From Gammaproteobacteria bacterium (GTDB lineage: Bacteria; Pseudomonadota; Gammaproteobacteria; Steroidobacterales; Steroidobacteraceae), in contig JAFAKO010000052.1 in assembly GCA_019235245.1 (NCBI GenBank), positions 1 through 34,368 on the forward strand: a DNA stretch of 34,368 nucleotides. The letters are read 5' to 3'. Numbering within the stretch: position 1 is the stretch's first letter; the number at the start of each line of letters is the position of its first letter. Under the pieces are notes generated by a model. The model saw only the letters and a list, made by a program, of their open reading frames with translations. It had not been told where the DNA came from and ran no database searches. Of the stretch, positions 18,089-27,494 are shown piece after piece. The translations under genes and the position numbers were made by a program.

Positions 18089-19477
18089 TTACCGCGCTGC
18101 GCCCGGCGCGGGGGACCGCGCCCCGAGGGAGGGCAGCCGCGCCTCGATGAGCTGCGCCGCGCCCTCTGAGTCCGCGGCCGCGGTGCCGCCGCCCTGCGCA
18201 TCGAGCTCGTGCAGCAGCTGCTCCTGCAGGGCGCCGCGCCGCTGCGCCTCGGCGTACGGAATCTCGGGGTGAAACATCACCATCGAGTAGCGCGGAATGA
18301 AGCGATCCGGGAAGCGGCGCTCGAGGGCCATCGCGAGCGCCTTGCGCCGCACGAAGGCGCTGTCGAGCACCGCATCGCGCATCTCCAGGTAGTTCTCGAG
18401 CGCCATCTGCGCGATCGCCAGGGTGTTGACGCGCCGCGTCTCCTCGAAGCCGGCGAACAGCGCCGTCCAGCTGGCGGCGCCAGCGAGCAGCGCATCGAGC
18501 TGCGCACAGTCCTCGAACGCCGCATTCATGCCCTGGCCGTGGAAGGGCACGATCGCGTGCGCCGCATCACCGAGCAGCAGCACGCTGCCGGCGAGGTGCC
18601 AGGGTGCGGCATGTACGGTGCCGAGCTGCCCCTGTGGGTGAGCCGCGAACTGCTCCGCCAGGTCCGGCAGCAGCGGCAGTGCGTCCGGAAACTCCCGCGC
18701 GAAGAATTCCTGCACCGCCCCCGCTGAGTCGAGCGCCGCGAAGCTCACTGGGCCGCTGCGGGCGAGAAACAGGGTCGCGGTGAAACTGCCGTCGGTGTTC
18801 GGCAGCGCGATCAGCATGAACCCGCCACGCGGCCAGATGTGCAGCGCCTGCCGCTCGAGCGGCGCGGCGGCCTGCGCCGGGATGCTGAGCTCCTTGTAAT
18901 CGTGGTCGAGCCAGTCCTCGCGCACCCGCAGCAGCCCCGCCGTCGTGAGACTGGCGCGCACCGCAGAGCCGGCACCGTCGGCGGCGATGGTGGGTGCGAG
19001 GGGCAGCGGGTACTCGCGCCCGCTGGCGATGTCGCGGAAGGTGAGCCGTTGCGCGTCCAGGTCCGCGCCGAGGCACTGCTGGCCGAAGTGCACGCTGACC
19101 CCGGCGTGCCGCGCGGCGGACTCGATGAGCACGCGGTTGAGATCCGCGCGGCCCACGGAGTAGATGACCTCGTGCTCGCGCTGGCCATAGGCCTGGAGCG
19201 CCGCAGTACCGCCGCGTTCGTGCACCATGCGACCGCGCATGGGGATCAAGAGCGGCGTGACGGCATCGAGCACGGCGGCGCGCTCGAGCGCGCGCAGCCC
19301 GCGCGCGGCGAGCGCGAGGTTGATGGAGCGGCCCCGCTCGGGACGCACCTGGCGCGGATCCGGCCGACGCTCGTAGAGCGCCACCGCCAGCCCGCGCCGC
19401 GCGAGCAGCAGTGCCAGCAACGCTCCGGCGAGCCCGGCGCCGACGATGTTGACCCGTGCGCCTGCGGCAATGCTCAT
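18089..19477 (-). CDS. kmo: Kynurenine 3-monooxygenase (FAD-dependent)
   Basis: VNIVGAGLAGALLALLLARRGLAVALYERRPDPR...GRSINLALAARGLRAL, LLLGDAAHAIVPFHGQGMNAAFEDCAQLDAL; adjacent to kynU and haaO. Confidence 0.93.
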   Translation of the reverse strand: MSIAAGARVNIVGAGLAGALLALLLARRGLAVALYERRPDPRQVRPERGRSINLALAARGLRALERAAVLDAVTPLLIPMRGRMVHERGGTAALQAYGQREHEVIYSVGRADLNRVLIESAARHAGVSVHFGQQCLGADLDAQRLTFRDIASGREYPLPLAPTIAADGAGSAVRASLTTAGLLRVREDWLDHDYKELSIPAQAAAPLERQALHIWPRGGFMLIALPNTDGSFTATLFLARSGPVSFAALDSAGAVQEFFAREFPDALPLLPDLAEQFAAHPQGQLGTVHAAPWHLAGSVLLLGDAAHAIVPFHGQGMNAAFEDCAQLDALLAGAASWTALFAGFEETRRVNTLAIAQMALENYLEMRDAVLDSAFVRRKALAMALERRFPDRFIPRYSMVMFHPEIPYAEAQRRGALQEQLLHELDAQGGGTAAADSEGAAQLIEARLPSLGARSPAPGAAR

Positions 19478-20781
19478 CAGCCTGCCGGCAGCGTCTCGCT
19501 GAGTGCCTGCGCGAACCGCCAGGCATCCTCGAAGCGGTTGTAGAGCGGCACCGGAGCGACGCGGATGATGTCGGGCGAGCGCCAGTCGCAGACGATGCCC
19601 CGGGCAGCGAGTGCGTCGAACACCCGCTTGCCGCGCTGCTCGCCACCCACGAGCCGCAGCGACAGCTGGCAGCCGCGGCGGTCCGGTTCGCGCGGCGTCA
19701 GGATCTGCACCTCCGCGGAGAGCGGCCGCAGCAGCTCCTCGAGAAAGCCGGTCAGCGCGATGGACTTGTCGCGCAGCGCCTGCATGCCGGCCTCGAGGAA
19801 GATCGACAGTGACGCGATGAGCGGCGCGGCCGCCAGGATCGGCGGGTTGCTGATCTGCCAGGCGGCGGCTCCGGCCGCCGCGCGAAACTGCGGCTCCATC
19901 AGAAAGCGCGTGTGCTGCTCGTGGCCCCACCAGCCCGCGAGGCGCGTCCCCGGCAGCGTCCCGCCGTGGGAGGTGCGCGGTTGCGCCTCGCTGTGCCGCT
20001 GATGCACGAAGCAGCCGCCGATCGCGCCCGGGCCGCCGTTGAGATATTTGTAGCTGCACCACACCGCGAAGTCGGCATCCGCGTCGTGGAGTGACAGCGG
20101 CGTGTTACCCATGGAGTGGGCCAGGTCGAAGCCGGCGATCGCACCCGCACCGTGCGCGGCGCGCACGATGCGCGCGATGTCGAAAGCCTGGCCGGTGCGA
20201 AACTGCACTCCCGGCCAGAGCACCAGCGCGACCTCCGCGCCCCGCTCGGCAAGCACGGCCTCGATGGCTTCCTCGTGGATGGTGGCACCACCTTCAGGCG
20301 GCGCCAGCTCGAGCAGCGCACTCTGCGGGTCGAGCCCGTGCCAGGCGAGCTGCGAGGTCACGGCGTGGCGGTCGGAGGAGAAAGCGCCCGCTTCGATGAG
20401 GATGCGCGTGCGCTGTCCCTGTGGCCGGTAGAAGCTCGCCAGCATCAGGTGCAGGTTCACGGTGAGGGAGTTCATCGCGACCACTTCGAGGGGTCGCGCA
20501 CCGCTCAGTGCCGCGAGGCCGGCGGTGAGGTTCTCGTGGTAAGGCACCCACGGACGCCCGCCGTGCTCGTGCGCCTGCACGGCGTGGTCCGCCCATGCCG
20601 CGAGCTCCTCGTTCACCCGCTCGAGCGCGGCGAGGGGCAGGAGGCCGAGCGAGTGACCACAGAGGTAGACGAGCGGCTCGCCGCCACCATCGCGGGGCAG
20701 GGCGAAGCGCGCGCGCAACGGCGCGAGCGCATCGCGGGCGTCGTGCCCGCGCGCCGCCGCGAGGCTGCCGGCGGAGCTCAT
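19477..20781 (-). CDS. kynU: Kynureninase
   Basis: RFALPRDGGGEPLVYLCGHSLGLLPLAALERVNEELAAWADHAVQAHEHGGRPWVPYHENL..., CSYKYLNGGPGAIGGCFVH, GWWGHEQHTRFLM. Confidence 0.96.
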   Translation of the reverse strand: MSSAGSLAAARGHDARDALAPLRARFALPRDGGGEPLVYLCGHSLGLLPLAALERVNEELAAWADHAVQAHEHGGRPWVPYHENLTAGLAALSGARPLEVVAMNSLTVNLHLMLASFYRPQGQRTRILIEAGAFSSDRHAVTSQLAWHGLDPQSALLELAPPEGGATIHEEAIEAVLAERGAEVALVLWPGVQFRTGQAFDIARIVRAAHGAGAIAGFDLAHSMGNTPLSLHDADADFAVWCSYKYLNGGPGAIGGCFVHQRHSEAQPRTSHGGTLPGTRLAGWWGHEQHTRFLMEPQFRAAAGAAAWQISNPPILAAAPLIASLSIFLEAGMQALRDKSIALTGFLEELLRPLSAEVQILTPREPDRRGCQLSLRLVGGEQRGKRVFDALAARGIVCDWRSPDIIRVAPVPLYNRFEDAWRFAQALSETLPAG

Positions 20782-21581
20782 GCGGCGCGTCCGGCCAGCG
20801 GGTACAGCAGCGGCCGGCTCGGCACCGCGTCGCCGCTCAGGGCCGGCACCTGCAGCTCGAGGAGATACGCGCCGTCGGCGAGCTGCCCGGGAATGAACGC
20901 GAGCTCGGTAACCGTGGCGGCAGGCCGCGCGGCCGCAGCCAGATGCGCCGCGCCGCGCGGCAGGCCGAAGAACAGCCGGTGCGCGGTCAGCCGCCCCTCG
21001 TCGTGCTCACGATCGATCGAGGGCACATCGACCACCAGGTGCAGCACCTCACGCATCACGAGCGCCGCCGCGGCTTCGCGCGACAGGTAGGGCGGGGTCG
21101 TGCCGGTATAGTCGCGGGCGCGCTTGTCGGGAGTATTCGGCAGCGTGCGGATCACCACCGCGCGCGGCGCGAACGGCAGCTCGCGCGGCCAGGCGCGCTC
21201 GATGGCAGCGCGGGTGATCAACCGGTCGGCAGGCTGCGGCGCAGGCTCGGTTCCCTCGGCCCCGGGGGGCTCCGGGGTGACCGACAGCAGCACGGCCGGC
21301 ACCAGTCCCGCGGGCACCACCCGCCAGGCATCGAGCCGCTCGTGCGTCAGGTGCCCGGCGGACTCGGTGTGCGTGCCGTTGCAGTGGGGGATGAGCGTGA
21401 GCACCTCGCAGTTGCAGCTAGCGCCCGCAGCGACCGAGCCGCGGAACCCGGGCACTTCCAGCGGCCGGGAGGCGGCGCGCGGGGCGCCGAAGTGCCGCGG
21501 CTGGGGACCTGCGAAATCCAGCTCGAGCGCGAGATCCGCCGGTCGCGCCAGGTCGATGGCGAGCTCGCGCCCATCGATCAT
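20778..21581 (-). CDS. Cyclase-family hydrolase, likely kynurenine formamidase
   Basis: LTLIPHCNGTHTESAGHLTHERLD (cyclase-family HxxGTHxxxxxH-type metal motif) and HLVVDVPSIDREHDEGRL; sits between haaO and kynU. Start uncertain (ATG 21581 or GTG 21596). Confidence 0.78.
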   Translation of the reverse strand: MIDGRELAIDLARPADLALELDFAGPQPRHFGAPRAASRPLEVPGFRGSVAAGASCNCEVLTLIPHCNGTHTESAGHLTHERLDAWRVVPAGLVPAVLLSVTPEPPGAEGTEPAPQPADRLITRAAIERAWPRELPFAPRAVVIRTLPNTPDKRARDYTGTTPPYLSREAAAALVMREVLHLVVDVPSIDREHDEGRLTAHRLFFGLPRGAAHLAAAARPAATVTELAFIPGQLADGAYLLELQVPALSGDAVPSRPLLYPLAGRAA

Positions 21582-21597
21582 CACCCGCGCCTGCACC

Positions 21598-22110
21598 TCA
21601 GGAGCGCTCCATGACTGCGTGACAGCGCGCGCAGGTGCGTTTCTCGCGGCTGGCGAAGAAGCGCTCGAATACCGGCGGAAACTGCTTCTCGATGTCAGTG
21701 AGCTCGAAGAATTCCTCGTAGAGCAGCTGGCCGCACTGCTCGCAGTACCACTGAAAGCCGTCGCGCTCGCCGGCGCGGCGGGCGCGCTCGACGACGAGGC
21801 CCACGGTGTTGGCCGGGCGCTGCGGCGAATGCGGCACGAGCGGCGGCAGCAGCAGCACTTCCCCGGCACGGATCGGCAGCGCCACCGCGCGGCCCTCCTG
21901 CATGGTGCGCAACACCATGTCGCCCTCGAGCTGGTAGAAGAACTCCTCGCCGGGATCGACGTGATAGTCCTGGCGCGCGTTCGGGCCGCCGACCACCATG
22001 ATGATGAAGTCGCCGTCGCGGAACACACGCTTGTTGCCGACCGGCGGGCGCAGCTGAGCGCGGTTGGCATCGATCCATTGCCGTAGGTTGAATGCCTGCA
22101 GGGATTGCAT
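21598..22110 (-). CDS. haaO: 3-hydroxyanthranilate 3,4-dioxygenase
   Basis: [60 protein letters not shown]..., with C-terminal metal-binding CEQCG and CARCH. Confidence 0.95.
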   Translation of the reverse strand: MQSLQAFNLRQWIDANRAQLRPPVGNKRVFRDGDFIIMVVGGPNARQDYHVDPGEEFFYQLEGDMVLRTMQEGRAVALPIRAGEVLLLPPLVPHSPQRPANTVGLVVERARRAGERDGFQWYCEQCGQLLYEEFFELTDIEKQFPPVFERFFASREKRTCARCHAVMERS

Positions 22111-22169
22111 GAGGCCTCCGTGCCTACGTATGTTACGCGTTGCGCGGCTGGCAGGAGGAGTTCCAGGGC

Positions 22170-22622
22170 ATGCGACGAGTCAAGGGTTATCGCGCCGGGA
22201 TGTGGACCGCGCTCATGGTGCTGGCACTGGCCGTATCCGGGTGCTCGCACTGGCCATGGCACAAGCAGCTGCCACCTGCGCCCCGCTCGGTCCACTACCT
22301 GGAGGTGAGCGGGAGCGACACGGCCGCGGTGCTGGCACAGTACTGGAAGCGCAACACCCTGGTCGTCGATCTCACGGCCGCGAGCGGCACGGGCAGCATC
22401 ACGCTGCGGCCCCCCGGCGATGGCTGGCCGGTACGGGTGGCGCTGCGCGTCACGCCGGGTGCGGTCGGGGAGCTCGACGTGCGTGGCGGGCAGCGCGTGG
22501 TGCTGCCGATCGTGCCAGGCGGAGTGAAACCGGTCGAACTGCAGCTGCCCCCCGCCATCTACACCGCCAAGACTCCCGAGGTCGCCGTGGCGTGGGGGCC
22601 GGCGCCGACACCCACCGGCTAG
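22170..22622 (+). CDS. Small putative lipoprotein of unknown function
   Basis: Lipobox [18 protein letters not shown] at 22153-22160, 9 nt before ATG 22170. No recognised domain. Confidence 0.7.
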   Translation: MRRVKGYRAGMWTALMVLALAVSGCSHWPWHKQLPPAPRSVHYLEVSGSDTAAVLAQYWKRNTLVVDLTAASGTGSITLRPPGDGWPVRVALRVTPGAVGELDVRGGQRVVLPIVPGGVKPVELQLPPAIYTAKTPEVAVAWGPAPTPTG

Positions 22623-22625
22623 CGC

Positions 22626-23450
22626 TCAGCCGGCGTCGATCTGCTGGTAGGCGGCGCACTCCACACTGACCGGCGGCCGATCCGAGTCGAGGTCCTGGGC
22701 GGTGAGCGAGCCGCCCCACACGCAGCCGGTATCGAGGCCGAGGACGTCGGAGCGCTCGACCAGGCCGAGCGCCGACCAGTGGCCGAAGATGACGCGCACC
22801 TCGCGGCTGGCACGCCCGCGGTGCTCGAACCACGGGCGCAGCGGTGAGGGCGGCGGTGGCGGCGGTCCCTTGAGGCTGATGTCGACGCGCCCGTCGGCGG
22901 TACACAGCCGCAGCCGCGTGAGCACGTTGATGATGAAGCGCAGCCGCTCGGCCCCGGCGAGGCGCTCGTCCCAGCGGTCGGGCTCATCGCCGTACATCTG
23001 CTCGAACAGCCGGCGGGGATCGCGGCGCAGCGCATCGCTCACCTCGGCGGCAAGCGCCAGGGTGCGCGCCGCGGTCCACTGCGGCACCACGCCGGCGTGC
23101 ACCATGAGGTCGCGCCCCTCCGCATGCGCGAGCGGCCGCATCAGCAGCCACTCGATCAGTTGCTCGCGGTCGTCTGCGGCCAGCACCTCGTCGAGCGTGT
23201 CGGAGCGGCGGCGCCGCTGCGCGCCGCAGGCAACCGCGAGCAGATGCAGATCGTGGTTGCCGAGCACGACGACGGCGTTGTCGCCGAGCGCGCGCACCGT
23301 GCGCAGCGTGGCGAGCGAGGCCGGCCCGCGATTGACGAGGTCACCGACGAACCACAGCCGGTCGCGGTCCGCCGAGAACTTCAGGCGCGCGAGGAGGGCG
23401 CGCAGCTCCTGATCACAGCCCTGCACATCACCGATGGCATAGCGGGTCAC
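22626..23450 (-). CDS. apaH: Symmetrical bis(5'-nucleosyl)-tetraphosphatase
   Basis: [55 protein letters not shown]. Confidence 0.96.
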   Translation of the reverse strand: MTRYAIGDVQGCDQELRALLARLKFSADRDRLWFVGDLVNRGPASLATLRTVRALGDNAVVVLGNHDLHLLAVACGAQRRRRSDTLDEVLAADDREQLIEWLLMRPLAHAEGRDLMVHAGVVPQWTAARTLALAAEVSDALRRDPRRLFEQMYGDEPDRWDERLAGAERLRFIINVLTRLRLCTADGRVDISLKGPPPPPPSPLRPWFEHRGRASREVRVIFGHWSALGLVERSDVLGLDTGCVWGGSLTAQDLDSDRPPVSVECAAYQQIDAG

Positions 23451-23827
23451 TGCAGAATGCCCGGCATCGCCAGGCGGAACGGCTGGATCGGCGCGTCGAA
23501 CTGCGCGCCGTCATCGGCGAGCATCTGGTAGCTGCCCTGCATGGAGCCCACCGGCGTCTCGATGACCGCGCCGCTCGAATAGCGGAAGCCCTGCCCGGGC
23601 TTGAGGTAGGGCTGCTCGCCGACCACTCCGTCTCCGCGCACCTCCTCGACCTTGCCGTTGGCATCGGTGATCACCCAGTGGCGTGCCAGGAGGCGTGCCG
23701 CCACCTGGCCTTCGTTGCGGATGGTGATCGTGTAGGCGAACACGTAGCGACTCTGACGCGGATCGGACTGCTCATCGAGGTAGCTCGTCTCGACATCGAC
23801 GCGGATACGGTGCTCGGTGGAGGCCAT
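23447..23827 (-). CDS. apaG: ApaG (Co2+/Mg2+ efflux-associated) protein
   Basis: [76 protein letters not shown]. Confidence 0.97.
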   Translation of the reverse strand: MASTEHRIRVDVETSYLDEQSDPRQSRYVFAYTITIRNEGQVAARLLARHWVITDANGKVEEVRGDGVVGEQPYLKPGQGFRYSSGAVIETPVGSMQGSYQMLADDGAQFDAPIQPFRLAMPGILQ

Positions 23828-23856
23828 GGGTTTATTCTACCGAAAGCGCTCCCGGC

Positions 23857-24291
23857 TCAAGGCCGGGCGCGCATCGCCAGCACGTCGCAGGGCGCCGCGT
23901 GCAGCACGGTGTCCTCGGTGAGGTTCACGAGTATCGACAGCCCATGGCGCTCGCGGCTGCCGAGCACGATGAGATCCGCGTGACGCTCGCGCGCCACACG
24001 CACGATCTCGGCTTTGACGTTGCCGCTCTCCACGCGACAGGGTGCACCGGTGAGATCGAGCTCGGCGGCGAGCGCGCTGAGGCGCTGCTGCGCGCGCTGC
24101 AACAGCTCTTCCTCCATCTGCACCGCCGGCATCAGGGTTTCCCCCATCGGCTCGACGGGCACGAATTCCACGACGTGCAGCAGCTCGACCTCGGCGCCGA
24201 GAGCGGCGGCCAGCGCCCGCGCCTTGCGGCCGATGGCCAGGCTATCGTCGGTCAGATCGACGACCAGGAGCACACGGCGGTAAAGCGCCAT
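23857..24291 (-). CDS. Universal stress protein (UspA family)
   Basis: MALYRRVLLVVDLTDDSLAIGRKARALAAALGAEVELLHVVEF...HADLIVLGSRERHGLSILVNLTEDTVLHAAPCDVLAMR. Confidence 0.9.
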   Translation of the reverse strand: MALYRRVLLVVDLTDDSLAIGRKARALAAALGAEVELLHVVEFVPVEPMGETLMPAVQMEEELLQRAQQRLSALAAELDLTGAPCRVESGNVKAEIVRVARERHADLIVLGSRERHGLSILVNLTEDTVLHAAPCDVLAMRARP

Positions 24292-24325
24292 TGCCACCCC
24301 CCAATGCGGCTTCGGTGACGGAAGA

Positions 24326-25156
24326 CTAGCCTTCGCCGCCGGCGCGGTCGAGAGTCGCGCGCGCGGCCGCCTCGGCCAGCGTGTTGAAAGCCTCCGCCGC
24401 GAGCGTCCCGGGACGCGCCCCCGGATCGATCCCGCAGGCGACGATCTGCCCGGAGGTGAGCATCTGACTTAATGCATTGCGCAGGGTCTTGCGGCGCTGG
24501 CTGAAGGCTGCCGCCACCACCGCCGCGAACTGCGGGCTGATCGGGAAGAGCGGCTGGGCGCGCACGCTGAGTCGCACCACCGCCGACCATACGCGCGGCG
24601 CAGGCTGAAAGGCCCCCGGCCCGACATCGAACAGGCGCTGCACCTGCACCCTTGGAGCGAGCATGACGCCGAGGCGGCCGTAGTCACCGTCCCCCGGTGC
24701 GGCCGCAAGCCGCGCCACCACCTCCCGCTGCAGCATGAGCGTGAGATCGATGATGGCGTCGGTGTGGCTCAACAGGTGAAATAGGAGCGGCGTGGAGATG
24801 TTGTAGGGAAGGTTGCCGAGGATGCGCAACCGCCCGCCGCGCGCGCGCGCCAGCGCGCTGAAGTCGAAGGCGAGCGCGTCGGCTTCGTGCAGAGTGTGGC
24901 CTGGTGCGCCGGCGAACGCCGGGCGCAGCCCCGCCGCGAGGTCCCGATCGATCTCGATGGCATCGAGCGTGCAGCCGGGCAGCTCCAGCAGCGGGCCGGT
25001 GAGCGCGCGGCGGCCCGGGCCGATCTCGACCAGGTGATCGCCCGGACGCGCATCGAGCGCCCGCACGATGCGCGCGGCGACGCGCCGGTCGTGCAGAAAA
25101 TGCTGGCCGAAGCGCTTGCGCCGTGGCGGTCCCGCGGGACGGGCCGCGGCGGGCAT
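24326..25156 (-). CDS. rsmA: 16S rRNA (adenine1518-N6/adenine1519-N6)-dimethyltransferase
   Basis: RKRFGQHFLHDRRVAARIVRAL, HLVEIGPGRRALTGPLLE, ILGNLPYNISTPLLFHLL, MLQREVVARLAAAPG. ATG 25156 overlaps the pdxA stop. Confidence 0.96.
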   Translation of the reverse strand: MPAAARPAGPPRRKRFGQHFLHDRRVAARIVRALDARPGDHLVEIGPGRRALTGPLLELPGCTLDAIEIDRDLAAGLRPAFAGAPGHTLHEADALAFDFSALARARGGRLRILGNLPYNISTPLLFHLLSHTDAIIDLTLMLQREVVARLAAAPGDGDYGRLGVMLAPRVQVQRLFDVGPGAFQPAPRVWSAVVRLSVRAQPLFPISPQFAAVVAAAFSQRRKTLRNALSQMLTSGQIVACGIDPGARPGTLAAEAFNTLAEAAARATLDRAGGEG

Positions 25157-26139
25157 CAACGCTGCGCCGCGAGCGTGCTGGCGAGCTGCACGGCGGCGAT
25201 GAGGCTCGAGGGATCGGCGCGGCCGCTGCCGGCGAGGTCGAAGGCGGTACCGTGATCGGGAGAGGTGCGGATGAGGGGCAGGCCGAGCGTGACGTTCACC
25301 GCCTGCTCGAAGCCCGCGTGCTTGATGACCGGCAGCCCCTGGTCGTGGTACATGGCGAGCACGGCGTCGAATCCTGCCAGCACCCGCGGCACGAACACGG
25401 TGTCGGCCGGCAGCGGACCACTCACCTGGATACCACTCGCGCGCAGCCGCTCGAGCGCCGGGGCGATGATGCGCTGCTCCTCATCGCCGAGGTGCCCGCC
25501 TTCCCCGGCGTGCGGGTTGAGCCCGCACACGGCGATGCGTGGCGCGGAGACTCGGAAGCGGCTGCTGAGCTCGCGCGCGAGGATGGCGGTCACCTCGTAC
25601 AGCAGGTCGGCACTGAGCGCAGCGCTCACCGCGCGCAGCGGCAGGTGGGTGGTCGCGAGCGCGACGCGCAGCTTTCCGGTAACCAGCATCATGACCGCGC
25701 GCCCGCCGGTGCGCTGCTGCAGGTATTCCGTGTGACCGGTGAAGGCGATGCCCGCATCGTTCACGACACCCTTGTGCACGGGCGCGGTCACGAGCGCATC
25801 GAACTCCCCGGCGCGCACACCCTCGATGGCGCGGTCGAGGAGCGCGAGCACGTAGCGCGCGTTACCGGGATCGGGGCGGCCGGCAACGCTCGGCACGGCG
25901 AGCGGCAGGTGCTCGACGGTCAGCTCGCCCGCGGGGCGTGGCGCGGCGGGCCGCAGCCCGGGTGGAGCGGGCTCGCGCAGCCGTACATCCAGGTGCAGCG
26001 CCTGCGCGCGCCCGGCGAGCAGCGCGCGGTCACCGAGACACACCAGCTCGCACGGCAACGATCTGCCTGCCATCGCGAGGCACAGCTCCGGGCCGATTCC
26101 CGCCGGCTCCCCGCTCGTCAATGCGATCCGGGGAATCAT
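25156..26139 (-). CDS. pdxA: 4-hydroxythreonine-4-phosphate dehydrogenase
   Basis: PRIALTSGEPAGIGPELCL, FTGHTEYLQQRTG, VCGLNPHAGEGGHLGDEE, AMYHDQGLPVIKHAGFEQAVNVTLGLPLIRTSPDHGTAFDLAG. Confidence 0.97.
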   Translation of the reverse strand: MIPRIALTSGEPAGIGPELCLAMAGRSLPCELVCLGDRALLAGRAQALHLDVRLREPAPPGLRPAAPRPAGELTVEHLPLAVPSVAGRPDPGNARYVLALLDRAIEGVRAGEFDALVTAPVHKGVVNDAGIAFTGHTEYLQQRTGGRAVMMLVTGKLRVALATTHLPLRAVSAALSADLLYEVTAILARELSSRFRVSAPRIAVCGLNPHAGEGGHLGDEEQRIIAPALERLRASGIQVSGPLPADTVFVPRVLAGFDAVLAMYHDQGLPVIKHAGFEQAVNVTLGLPLIRTSPDHGTAFDLAGSGRADPSSLIAAVQLASTLAAQR

Positions 26140-26151
26140 CGCGCTGCGTCG

Positions 26152-27474
26152 CTATGACTTGTATTCGACGTAGGCCTCGTCCCGCATGCGCCGCAGCCAC
26201 AGCTCGGTCTCCTCGTCCGCCTTGCTGGCGCGGATGGCTTCCATCGCTTTGCGGCGCTTGATCTCGTCGCTGTTGTCGAAGCGCCGGTGGCCGAGCATCT
26301 GCGCGATGTGCCAGCCGTACTGGCTCTTGAAGGGCTCGCTGATCTCCCCGTCCTTGAGCGGCGCGATGGCCTGCTCGAACTCCGGTGCGAAGGTGCCGGG
26401 ACCGCTCCAGCCGAGATCGCCGCCTTCGGCGGCAGAGCCCGGGTCCTGCGAGGTGACCTGGGCAATGGCGCCGAAATCCTCGCCCTTGAGAACCCGCTCG
26501 CGCAGCGCCGCGAGCTTGCCGCGCACGGTGGCGTCGTCAGCCAGCTCGTTGGTCTTCATGAGGATGTGCCGCACGTGCACCTGGTCCTCGACCGCGCTCG
26601 CGCTGCCGCCGCGGATCTCATTCAGACGGATGATGTGGTAACCGGTCGGAGTGCGCAGCGGCTCGCTGACCTCGCCCGGCTTCAGCCGCGCAATCGTGTC
26701 CGAGAGGAAGGTCGGCAGCTCGCCGCCTTTGCGCCAGCCGAGCGCGCCGCCTTCGAGCGCCGTCTGGCTGTTGGAATAGGCCACGGCCAGCTTGGCGAAG
26801 TCCTCGCCCGACTTGGCGCGCTGATAGACCTCCTGGGCGCGCTTGGCGGCCGCGTCCTGCTGCGCCGGGCTCGCCTCCTGGCCGACGGCGATGAGGATGT
26901 GCGAGACGTTGTACTCGTTGTTCTCAGCGGGCGCCTTGGCCTGCTTCTCGAGGAACTGGTCGATCTCGCGCGGCGTCACGCTGATGTGCTGCAGCACGTC
27001 GCGCTGCTGCAGCATCTGCAGCATCATCTCGCGGCGGATCTCCTCGCGATACTCGGGGTAGTCGACGCCCTGCTGCTTCAACGCCTCGGGCAGCTGCGTG
27101 AGGGTGAGACCGTTGCGCTTGGCGACGTCCTGCAGCGCCGCATTCAGCATCTCGTCGGGAACCTTCACGCCGGCGTGCGCGGCGCGCTGCACCTGGATCT
27201 CCTGCAGCACCAGGCGCTCGAGCACCTGCTGGCGCAGCACGTTCTGCGGAGGCAGCTCGAGCTTCTGCTGCCGCAGGCGCTGACTCACGATGTCGACCTG
27301 CGCATCGAGGTCGCTGTTGAGCACGACGCCGTCGTTGACGATGGCGACCACCCGGTCGAGCAGCTCTCCCTGGGTGGCGAGCTCGCGGGTCTGGCCGTGG
27401 GCGCTGCCCTGCACGGCGAGGCCGGCGAGGCCCAGCAGCATCCACGGGGAGCAAGCAAACGCAATGTGCCGCAT
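26152..27474 (-). CDS. surA: Periplasmic peptidyl-prolyl isomerase/chaperone SurA
   Basis: Signal peptide MRHIAFACSPWMLLGLAGLAVQGSAHG, LLDRVVAIVNDGVVLNSDLDAQV and two parvulin domains. Start moved to ATG 27474. Confidence 0.96.
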   Translation of the reverse strand: MRHIAFACSPWMLLGLAGLAVQGSAHGQTRELATQGELLDRVVAIVNDGVVLNSDLDAQVDIVSQRLRQQKLELPPQNVLRQQVLERLVLQEIQVQRAAHAGVKVPDEMLNAALQDVAKRNGLTLTQLPEALKQQGVDYPEYREEIRREMMLQMLQQRDVLQHISVTPREIDQFLEKQAKAPAENNEYNVSHILIAVGQEASPAQQDAAAKRAQEVYQRAKSGEDFAKLAVAYSNSQTALEGGALGWRKGGELPTFLSDTIARLKPGEVSEPLRTPTGYHIIRLNEIRGGSASAVEDQVHVRHILMKTNELADDATVRGKLAALRERVLKGEDFGAIAQVTSQDPGSAAEGGDLGWSGPGTFAPEFEQAIAPLKDGEISEPFKSQYGWHIAQMLGHRRFDNSDEIKRRKAMEAIRASKADEETELWLRRMRDEAYVEYKS

Positions 27475-27494
27475 GGCTTCGAACTTCCCTCGAC

